Positions 17,988 to 25,049 of a stretch of 64,000 nucleotides of DNA are shown piece after piece (position 1 is the first letter of the stretch; every line of letters begins with the position of its first letter). The stretch is from positions 6,790,001 to 6,854,000 of the forward strand of contig NZ_CP127294.1 of NCBI RefSeq assembly GCF_030285625.1. The letters run 5' to 3'. The notes under the pieces are model-generated. The model was not told where the DNA came from, ran no database searches, and saw only the letters and a list, made by a program, of their open reading frames with translations. Source of the stretch: Amycolatopsis sp. 2-15. Its GTDB lineage: Bacteria; Actinomycetota; Actinomycetes; Mycobacteriales; Pseudonocardiaceae. A program made the position numbers and the translations under genes.

Positions 17988-19119
17988 TCAACACGAGGAG
18001 ACCGGCCGCGGAGACCAGTGCCAGCGCCAGCGCGGCAGAGGTGCCCCAGGCGTCGGCGGCTCGTCCGGCCAGCGCCGCGGCGAGGGCGGAACCGGCTGCG
18101 CTGGCCGAGTTGTTCCAGGTGAACGCCTGGGTGAGCGCGGTGCCGTGGACGGCCTTCTCGGTCTCGACGTTCAGCAGGACGAGCGTGGGCGGGATCGCCG
18201 CCTCGGTGAGTGCGAGGGCGGCCGCGAGCCAGAATGCGTTGGGGGCGAGGGGAAGCAGCAGGGACGCACCGGTGAGGAAGGCGGCTGCTCTCGGGAGCTG
18301 CTGCCGGGCGGGGGTGCGATGGCCGCGCAGTCCGTAAACCCAGCCGGACAGCAGCCCACTGACACTGGCCGCGGCGACGATCGGTGCGGCCGGGGCGCCG
18401 TGGCCCAAGGCGAAGGAGCTCACCGAGACCTGCGTGGTGCCGAAGTACATGCCGACGGCCAGGTTCATCAGCGCGATCCGTACGAAAGCCCGGCGGAACA
18501 GGCTCTGTCCGGTGTGGACTGCCGGCGTGGGCTCGGGTGCAGTCCGGCGCTGGGCGGCCAGCACCGCTCCCCCGCCGAGAATCAACCCGGCGGCTACCGC
18601 AGTGGCCATTTCCGGGTGTCCGGCCGCGCCGAGCGAGGTGACCAGGACCGGCCCGAGGAGGAACGCCGTGGCGTTGGCCAGCGACTCCAGCGAGAACGCG
18701 GTGGGCAACTCGTCGATCCGCTCTCGCAACAGGTACGCCCACCGCGCCCCGGAGAGCGCACCGAGCTGCGGCACGACCGCGCCGGCACAACTCGCGGCGA
18801 CGACCTCCGCTGTGGTGCCGGAGGCCCCCAGCACCACGGCAATCGCGCCGCCGTGCCCGACAAGGCACAGCGGCAACACCCGGGCCTGCCCGAACTTGTC
18901 GACGAGCCGAGCGACCTGCGGCCCCACCAGCGCCTCGGCGAGCGCGAACCCACCGCTCGCGAGACCGGCGGCGCCGTAAGACCCGGTGCGCGCCTGCACC
19001 AGCCACACCAGGCCGAGCCCCGTCATGGCAATTCCCACGCGCCCCACCGCGGCGGCCACGAAGAACACAGCCGCACCACGCGTACCCCACAGCGACCGAT
19101 AACCACCGGCGCGAGACAT
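17878..19119 (-). CDS. MFS-type membrane transporter
   Basis: Integral membrane protein of 413 residues in this reading, with about 11-12 hydrophobic segments, first at residues 15-40 (GAAVFFVAAAVGRVGIAMTG). It carries the short basic loop RLVDKFGQARVLPL after segment 2, as in MFS exporters of the multidrug type. The ATG at 19119 has GAAGGAC upstream. The last 40 or so residues (RPPGARPSRRGSTG...) are Arg/Pro-rich and overlap the 3' end of the enolase-family gene by 110 bases. The natural end may be close to 17985, where both other frames have stops, so a sixth shift could be hidden here. Substrate unknown. Confidence 0.78.
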   Translation of the reverse strand: MSRAGGYRSLWGTRGAAVFFVAAAVGRVGIAMTGLGLVWLVQARTGSYGAAGLASGGFALAEALVGPQVARLVDKFGQARVLPLCLVGHGGAIAVVLGASGTTAEVVAASCAGAVVPQLGALSGARWAYLLRERIDELPTAFSLESLANATAFLLGPVLVTSLGAAGHPEMATAVAAGLILGGGAVLAAQRRTAPEPTPAVHTGQSLFRRAFVRIALMNLAVGMYFGTTQVSVSSFALGHGAPAAPIVAAASVSGLLSGWVYGLRGHRTPARQQLPRAAAFLTGASLLLPLAPNAFWLAAALALTEAAIPPTLVLLNVETEKAVHGTALTQAFTWNNSASAAGSALAAALAGRAADAWGTSAALALALVSAAGLLVLTRPPGARPSRRGSTGCPGPASPGRRRARRRSSSRPS

Positions 19120-19378
19120 GACCAGTCCTTCTCGCCACCCGACGGGGCAAGCCACGCACGCCGGGGGAAGGTAAGGCCCGAACCAATGCGGGCCCGGACG
19201 ACTGCCGCGAACCTAGCAGCACTCGGCGGGTCGCCGGCTACCGAAAATCCGGTGCGGTCAGCCGGCTGCTCCTGCCACACCGGACACGAAGCGCGCCGGC
19301 ATTCTCGCACTCGCCGCCGCGCGACCCGCGATGGTGGGCGTCGCACCCAGCAAGCGCGTGCCCACTGACTTCCCCCGG

Positions 19379-20107
19379 TCAGTCCTCTTCGGACTGCTCA
19401 GCCCCGGTGTCGTAAGCGCTGTGCAGCCGCGCGCGCGAGCGGTCGAGGTGCGTTCGCATCGCGGACGCCGCGGCCGGGCCGTCGTGCGAGGCGATGGCTT
19501 CGACGATCGCCGCGTGTTCGCGGGTCGTTTCGGCGGCGATGCCGACGCGGAAGTACAGGCGGTAGCCGTGGGTGTGGGGGTGGAGGCGGGCGAGGGTGTC
19601 GGCGATCAGGGGGTTGCCCGAGGCCTCCGCGATGACGCGGTGGAGGCGGGCGTCGAGGACGGCGAAGTCGCGATAGGCGTGGTAGTCGTCGCCCGCGGGC
19701 TGGGCGGTCATGGCGGCGCAGGCGGAGCGCAGGGCGGCGACCGCGGCCTTCGAGGCGGCACCGGCGGCGAGGCGGGCGGCCTCGGGTTCCAGGAGGACGC
19801 GGACGTCGAACAGGTGGGACAGCTCGGTCTCGTCGAGGACGGGGGCCACGACGTAGCCGGCGTTGGGCCGGGTCGCGACGAGGCCGTCGGACTCGAGCTT
19901 GGTGAGGGCCTCGCGCACGGGGGTCGGCGAGACGTCGAGGCGGCGGGCGATGCCGTCGATCGACAGGCGGCTGCCGGGCGCGACATCGAGGTCCATGAGC
20001 ATCGACTTGAGCGCCTCGTACACGCTGTCGCGCAGGATGGTGCGCGGCGGCAGGGTCAGCCGCGGGTGTTCGGGCAGGTCCACCGCGGGGTTCTTCCGTC
20101 GCGCCAC
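19379..20107 (-). CDS. GntR-family transcriptional regulator, FCD (FadR) subfamily
   Basis: Regulator of 242 residues. The N-terminal winged helix-turn-helix is clear (LRDSVYEALKSMLMDLDVAP ... IARRLDVSPTPVREALTKLESDGLV), followed by the all-helical FCD effector domain with the metal-binding Asp/His pattern (DARLHRVIAEASGNPLI ... HPHTHGYR ... EHAAIVEAIASHD). The GTG at 20107 is the only reasonable start, though it has no evident Shine-Dalgarno sequence. FCD regulators often control catabolism of acidic sugars or carboxylic acids. The nearest fitting target is the enolase-family gene 1.4 kb away beyond the MFS gene. The 259 bases between this gene and the MFS gene show nothing I recognise. Confidence 0.85.
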   Translation of the reverse strand: MARRKNPAVDLPEHPRLTLPPRTILRDSVYEALKSMLMDLDVAPGSRLSIDGIARRLDVSPTPVREALTKLESDGLVATRPNAGYVVAPVLDETELSHLFDVRVLLEPEAARLAAGAASKAAVAALRSACAAMTAQPAGDDYHAYRDFAVLDARLHRVIAEASGNPLIADTLARLHPHTHGYRLYFRVGIAAETTREHAAIVEAIASHDGPAAASAMRTHLDRSRARLHSAYDTGAEQSEED

Positions 20108-20134
20108 CCGGAAAGCGTAGTACCCCGCCCGACC

Positions 20135-20329
20135 TCAGTGGCGCGCCAGCCGCTGGTTCACGGCCTGGTGGCAGCCGAGGCACGCGGGCACCGCCCGCAC
20201 GTCGGTGCCGGACACCAGCGCGACCGTCGCACCCGGCACGGCGAGCTCGTCGCACACCGCGTGGTGGTGTCCCAGTACCGAACACACGCACCGGCACAGC
20301 TGAACGGTCTGGCTCGGTTTCGCGGCCAT
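20135..20329 (-). CDS. Small Cys/His-rich hypothetical protein (64 aa)
   Basis: Not recognised, but very likely real. The ATG at 20329 has a strong GGAGGAGGG site. The 64 residues contain C12, C14, C16, H21-H23, C26, C50, C53 and H54, arranged as C-x-C-x-C ... HHH ... C, then C-x2-C-H near the end (PACLGCHQAV). This could be a zinc- or other metal-binding miniprotein, or a C-x2-C-H thiol/heme-type site, but there is no signal peptide. It lies 27 bases upstream of the GntR gene start on the same strand, so the two may be cotranscribed. Confidence 0.6.
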   Translation of the reverse strand: MAAKPSQTVQLCRCVCSVLGHHHAVCDELAVPGATVALVSGTDVRAVPACLGCHQAVNQRLARH

Positions 20330-20442
20330 GAGAGCCCTCCTCCCGGAAATCCCCAGGAGAAGAGTGATAGCCCCTCCGCCGCCCGAAAAGCGCCGACCGG
20401 TCCCGGAGGAAGGTCGCGGAGGGCACGGTTCGTGCGCGGACG

Positions 20443-22734
20443 TCAGTTTTCCCGGGTCGGCACCGAGGTCGGCACGGACGTCGGCACAGGGGCCGGCAGC
20501 GGCGGCAGGCCCGCCCGGATCTGCCGGTAGAGCCGCGGCCCCGGCGACACGAGCCCCGGTGCGGGACGCAGGTCGGCCGGCCCGGTGGCCGTCAGGTCGC
20601 GCAGCACCAGGTACAGGTGGCTCAACGCCCGCAACACCGGATCCTTCGCCCGACCCCCCGGCGCGGCCGGCGTGTACGCGAACAACGCCACGTCGGCGCT
20701 CGCCAGTGGACCGCGCACCGCCGTGGTGGGCTCGCCCACCGGCGTCGCGGCCAGTTCCGCCACCGCCGTCGCCAGCGCGGTGCACGCCGCGACCGGGCCT
20801 TCCGGGTGCGCGCTGCACGCGCCTTCCGGCCAGCGGACCGCGACGGCGAGCGCGCGGCCGTGTGTGGCCAGCGCCGCGTAGAGCGAAAGCCGGTGCCGCA
20901 GCTTCGGCGAATCCGTGCCACCCAGGATGGGCCGGGTCAGCGGCCGCGCGACGAGCGCGAGCTGGTAACGGCGGTGGTCCAGGGCGCGGGCGAGGGCGTC
21001 GAAGTCGGGCTGCAGGTCCACGGCCTTGCCGTGCTCCAGGCGCTCGGCCGCGGCCTCGAGGATGTCGCCGAGGGCCGTCAGCAGGTTGTTCCGCGCGTTG
21101 CGCACGGTGTCCCGGGTGGACAGCGGGATCACCAGCACCGCGACGACCAGCCCCGCCACGGCGCCGGCCGCGGTCTCCTCGAGTCTGAGCAGGAGCAGTC
21201 CCGCGGAGAACTCGTTGAGCACGCTGTAGAGCTGCCCGACCATGATCGTGACGAAGAAGATCATGTACGCGTACGAGATCTGGATCAGGTAGAAGCCGAA
21301 GAACATCGCGCCACAGATCGTGACCAGCACGGCGGCGGTGTTGCCCGCGGTCAGCTCGGCGAACCCGACCGACGCGAGCAGCCCCACCAGCGTCCCGAGC
21401 ACGCGGTTGAAGCCCTTGATGAACGTCTCTGAGCGCGTGGCCGTGCCGGTGAACATGAAGAACGCCGCCAGCACGGCCCAGTAGTAGCGCGCCGAGGACA
21501 GCTCCTTGCCGATGAGGATGGCGAGCCCGCCCGCGATCGCGCTCTGCACCGCCTGGCGCGTGATGAAGTCCAGCCGTGCCAACGGGTTCCACTTCGACTG
21601 CCGCGGTAGCACGTCGCCCGCCGCGGCGGGCGAGCCGGGCAGGTTGCCGAACGCGAGCCCGACGGCCGGTTCGAAGTCGTCCACCGGTTCGGCCGCGATC
21701 TCCTCGGGTTTCGGCGCGGCGTCGAACACCGCCACGACTTCCAGGGCCGCCGCCGCGAAGTGCCGCGCGGGCCACCAGCCGCCCGCCGCACCGCCGGTGC
21801 CCTCGGCGTGCCCCGCCAGCCGGTAGGCGACCTCGCTCGCGCCGCGGTCGTCGCGGCGGGCCAGGCGATCGGCCACTTCGGCGGCGAGCACGGTGAGGCC
21901 CGAACCGCTGCGCAGCAACGAGTCCGCGGCCGTGGCGAGCTCGTCGAGCAGGTGGTGCGCGTCGACCATCTGCCGGCGCAGTAACGCCGCCGAACGTCCG
22001 CGCGGCACCGCGCCCGGCTGGGCCGACCAGCCTTCGACCATCAGCGCCGTGTCACCCAGGCGTGCCTGGCGCCGCTGCAGCCGGCGCCGCAACCGCGCCT
22101 CATGCTTGGGGTCGCGGTTGGCCAGCAGGTCGGCGCACGCGCGCGCCACGGCCCGGCCGCGCGCGTCGAACGCCCGCAGCACCCGGCGAAGGGTCCTCGT
22201 GGTGTTGGTCTTCAGCACGGTGACGAAAAGCAGCAGCAGCCACGCGCTCGCGACGACCACGGCGAGCAGCAGGCTCGGCAGCGTCGCGAACGTCGCGTGG
22301 AGGAACGCGGCGAAGAAGTAGCCCATCCAGCCCATGAAGCCGTAGAAGAAGAACGGCCCGCCGAACTTGCGGACGTACACCGACATGAACATCACCAGCA
22401 CGAACACGGCCAGCATCAGGTTGGCGTTGTCGCCGACGAGCACGCCGAGTGTCATGCCGGTGCCGAGCGCGACCGGGAAGAACGCGGCCGTGCGGGTCTT
22501 GACCCACCGGCTGCCGTCGCCGAGCGCCATCGCGCCCATCATCCCGACGACCGCGCCGAGCAGCATCGAGGTGAGCGTGCCCATGGCGTCGGCGCCGGTG
22601 AGCTTGGCGACGAGGTACTCCACCGCCAGAGCGCTGGCCATGCCGATGGTCGCGGAACCGGCCGATCTCAACCGGTTGAGACCCGGATCGGAAGCGACGA
22701 CCCTGTCGCGGAACTCCCTGGCCGTGGGCAGCAC
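20443..22734 (-). CDS. FUSC-family (fusaric-acid-resistance-like) inner membrane protein
   Basis: Large membrane protein of 763 residues with the two-block layout of the FUSC/YccS family. Block one, with 5-6 membrane segments, covers about residues 25-180 (SAGSATIGMASALAVEYL ... FFFYGFMGWMGYFFAAFL). A soluble region of about 200 residues follows, then a second membrane block at about 395-520 (AIAGGLAILIGKELSSARYYW ... GAVAGLVVAVLVIPL) and a soluble C-terminal domain. The block-two motif FFMFTGTATRSETFIKGFNRVLGT is the typical FUSC signature. Family members export aromatic acids and drugs. The GTG start at 22734 is weakly supported. It is divergent from a MarR regulator with a clear operator between them, implying inducible efflux. 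Confidence 0.85.
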   Translation of the reverse strand: MLPTAREFRDRVVASDPGLNRLRSAGSATIGMASALAVEYLVAKLTGADAMGTLTSMLLGAVVGMMGAMALGDGSRWVKTRTAAFFPVALGTGMTLGVLVGDNANLMLAVFVLVMFMSVYVRKFGGPFFFYGFMGWMGYFFAAFLHATFATLPSLLLAVVVASAWLLLLFVTVLKTNTTRTLRRVLRAFDARGRAVARACADLLANRDPKHEARLRRRLQRRQARLGDTALMVEGWSAQPGAVPRGRSAALLRRQMVDAHHLLDELATAADSLLRSGSGLTVLAAEVADRLARRDDRGASEVAYRLAGHAEGTGGAAGGWWPARHFAAAALEVVAVFDAAPKPEEIAAEPVDDFEPAVGLAFGNLPGSPAAAGDVLPRQSKWNPLARLDFITRQAVQSAIAGGLAILIGKELSSARYYWAVLAAFFMFTGTATRSETFIKGFNRVLGTLVGLLASVGFAELTAGNTAAVLVTICGAMFFGFYLIQISYAYMIFFVTIMVGQLYSVLNEFSAGLLLLRLEETAAGAVAGLVVAVLVIPLSTRDTVRNARNNLLTALGDILEAAAERLEHGKAVDLQPDFDALARALDHRRYQLALVARPLTRPILGGTDSPKLRHRLSLYAALATHGRALAVAVRWPEGACSAHPEGPVAACTALATAVAELAATPVGEPTTAVRGPLASADVALFAYTPAAPGGRAKDPVLRALSHLYLVLRDLTATGPADLRPAPGLVSPGPRLYRQIRAGLPPLPAPVPTSVPTSVPTREN

Positions 22735-22769
22735 AAAACCCGCCTTCCCGTGCGTTCGGAGTGATCACC

Positions 22770-22800
22770 GGTATGATACCGATAAATACCGGTGTCATAC
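22770..22800. promoter_or_regulatory. MarR-type operator between FUSC and MarR genes
   Basis: Arms GTATGATACCG (22771-22781) and CGGTGTCATAC (22790-22800) match at 10 of 11 positions as an inverted repeat with an 8-base spacer. The left half also contains the odd palindrome GGTAT-G-ATACC (22770-22780). The AT-rich dyad stands out in this GC-rich region and lies between the two divergent starts, the usual place for autoregulated MarR binding. Confidence 0.65.
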
Positions 22801-22817
22801 AGGGGTTTGGAGTCCGA

Positions 22818-23318
22818 GTGATCGAAACGACTTTCGCAGCCTCGAAGCTGGCGGATCGGCTCGCCGAGACCGGCGACACACTCGACGTGCTCGAACTGGC
22901 CACCGCGGTGCTCGTGCGCAACTTCGAGCTGCTGCGGCGGCGCACCGACGCCTACGCCGAACTGGACCAAGCGGAGTACCTGCTGCTGCGCACTTTGGAC
23001 GAACTGGGTGCGGCGGACGTCGGAACGCTCGCCGGGGCACTCGGTCTAGACCCGTCCACCGTCGGCCGGCAGGGCTCGGTGCTGCTCGGCAAAGGATTCG
23101 TCGAGCGCAGCCCCTCGGCCGCCGACCGCCGGCGCAGCATCCTCACGCCGACGGAGGAGGGCCGTCACCGCATGCGCGTGACGCAGTCGCGCCGCCGCAA
23201 CGCGTCCGCGGAGCTGCTCGGCGACTGGAGCGAAGAGGACCTGCGCTCCTTCGGCTCGCTGCTGAGCCGCTACAACAAGGCCGTCGCCCAGCGCTACCTC
23301 ACAGCACCCGACGACTGA
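22818..23318 (+). CDS. MarR-family transcriptional regulator
   Basis: Winged-helix regulator of 166 residues starting at GTG 22818 (GGAG 7 bases upstream); an in-frame ATG at 22761 would put the operator inside the gene, so the shorter form is preferred. The MarR core is visible as YLLLRTLDELGAADVGTLAGALGLDPSTVGRQGSVLLGKGFVERSPSAADRRR, with recognition helix and the D-x-R-x wing. It probably represses itself and the divergent FUSC gene until a phenolic or similar ligand binds. The stop overlaps the convergent acyl-CoA synthetase gene by 25 bases. Confidence 0.88.
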   Translation: MIETTFAASKLADRLAETGDTLDVLELATAVLVRNFELLRRRTDAYAELDQAEYLLLRTLDELGAADVGTLAGALGLDPSTVGRQGSVLLGKGFVERSPSAADRRRSILTPTEEGRHRMRVTQSRRRNASAELLGDWSEEDLRSFGSLLSRYNKAVAQRYLTAPDD

Positions 23319-24925
23319 GCGCCCTGCTCCCCCGCGGCCAGGTCCGTGTGGGTGTCGCGCAACGCGCGCTTCACGATCTTCCCGCTCGGGTTCTTCGGCA
23401 ACGCGTCGGTGAAGACCACGTATTTCGGGCACTTGTAGCCGGCCAGGTGCTCACGCGCGTGGGCGAGCACTGCCTCGGCGGTCAGCTCCACGCCCTCGCG
23501 CGGGACGACGGCCGCCGTCACCGCTTCGATCCACCGCGGGTGCGCGACGCCGAACACGGCGACCTCGGCCACACCGTCCAGGCGGTAGAGGGCTTCCTCC
23601 ACCTCGCGGCTGGCCACGTTCTCACCGCCGGTCTTGATCATGTCCTTCTTGCGGTCCACCACGGACAGGTAACCCTCGTCGTCGAGCACGCCGAGGTCGC
23701 CGGAGTGGAACCAGCCGCCCGCGAACGCGGCGGCCGTCTTCTCCTCGTCCTCGTAGTAGCCGAGCGTCGCGTGCGGGCTGCGGTGCACGATCTCGCCGAT
23801 CTCCCCCGGCGGCAGCTCGCGCCCGTCCTCGTCGACGATGCGCGTCTCGACGTTGAGGGAAGCGCGGCCCGCCGAGCCGGCCTCCGGCAGCTGCTCATGC
23901 GGGCGCAGGATCGTGGCCAGCGGCGCCATCTCGGTCTGTCCGTAGAAGTTCCAGAACTCGACGTCCGGCAGCCGCCGGGCCAGCTCGCGCAGCACCTCGA
24001 CCGGCATCGCCGACGCACCGTAGTACCCCTTGCGCAGGCTGGAGAGGTCGGTGGTGTCGAACGCCGGGTGGCGCAGCAGCGAGATCCACACCGTCGGCGG
24101 CGCGAACAGCTTCGTGGCACGCTCGCGCTCGACGGCCGCCAGTAGCGCTGCCGGGTCCGGGCCGGGCAGGATCACGCTGGTGGCGCCGAGGTAGACGTCC
24201 ACGGAGAAGAAACAGTCCAGCTGCGCGCAGTGGTACAGGGGCAGCGAGTGGACCTCGACGTCGTCGGCGCTCATGCCGCCGTCGATCACGCAGGACACGT
24301 ACTGCGCGATCAGCGAACGGCTCGAGAGCAGCACACCCTTCGGCCGCGACTCGGTGCCGGAGGTGTACATCAGCCGCAGCGGGTCGTCGTCGGCGACGGC
24401 CACACCGGGGTCGGTCTCGTCGCCCGGGCCGTCGATCCAGGCGTTGACGTCCTCCCAGTCCTCCCAGCCTTCGGCGCTGCCGCCGAGGCGGCCGCGCACC
24501 ACGTCCCCGAGCCCGGCGCGCTCCAGCGCCGCGGCCCCGGTGGCGAGCAGCGCGTCTTCCGTGACCAGCCCGGACACCCCGGCGTGGCCGAGGATGTAGG
24601 CGATCTCGTCGGCGCCGAGCATGAAGTTGACGGGCACGAGCACCACGCCGAGCCGGGCCGTCGCGAATGCCAGCACCACGTACTGCAGGCAGTTGTGGCT
24701 CAGCAGCGCGAGCCGGTCGCCCTTGCCGAGGCCGCGCTCGGCGAGGCGGTGGGCGCAGCGGTTCACGGCCGCGTCGAACTCCGCGAAGCTCAGCCGCCGC
24801 TCGCCGTCGACCACGGCGAGCTTGTCCGGGTACCGCGCGGCCGTGCGCCGGAGGAGGTCTCCGACGGAGTGCTGACGCGCGTGCTGGATCGCTTCGCCGG
24901 TTTCGGCGCTGAACGGGCTCGGCAT
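23294..24925 (-). CDS. AMP-forming acyl-CoA synthetase/ligase (ANL superfamily)
   Basis: Enzyme of 543 residues that should activate a carboxylic or fatty acid with ATP and CoA. Visible motifs in order are the P-loop-like YTSGTESRPKGVLLS, FYGQTEMAP (A5), GYYEDEEKTAAAFAGGWFHSGDLG with the ATP-ribose Asp (A7), RKKDMIKTGGENVAS (A8 hinge) and the C-terminal PKNPSGKIVKR with the catalytic Lys (A10). The start is taken at ATG 24925; another in-frame ATG is five codons upstream and neither has a strong site. The nearest gene on its 5' side is the divergent kinase. The acid substrate is unknown; the sequence resembles medium/long-chain fatty-acyl and FadD-like ligases. Confidence 0.9.
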   Translation of the reverse strand: MPSPFSAETGEAIQHARQHSVGDLLRRTAARYPDKLAVVDGERRLSFAEFDAAVNRCAHRLAERGLGKGDRLALLSHNCLQYVVLAFATARLGVVLVPVNFMLGADEIAYILGHAGVSGLVTEDALLATGAAALERAGLGDVVRGRLGGSAEGWEDWEDVNAWIDGPGDETDPGVAVADDDPLRLMYTSGTESRPKGVLLSSRSLIAQYVSCVIDGGMSADDVEVHSLPLYHCAQLDCFFSVDVYLGATSVILPGPDPAALLAAVERERATKLFAPPTVWISLLRHPAFDTTDLSSLRKGYYGASAMPVEVLRELARRLPDVEFWNFYGQTEMAPLATILRPHEQLPEAGSAGRASLNVETRIVDEDGRELPPGEIGEIVHRSPHATLGYYEDEEKTAAAFAGGWFHSGDLGVLDDEGYLSVVDRKKDMIKTGGENVASREVEEALYRLDGVAEVAVFGVAHPRWIEAVTAAVVPREGVELTAEAVLAHAREHLAGYKCPKYVVFTDALPKNPSGKIVKRALRDTHTDLAAGEQGAQSSGAVR

Positions 24926-25049
24926 GGTCCGGAGTTTCATCCACCGCCGCGCGGGGCGCAACCCTGGCGCGCGGCCGCAAGCGGCCAGGCCGAGCGGTAC
25001 CCGCGCGCCACCGGTTAAGCTCCGTCGGCGCACCTCGGGGGACGAAGAA

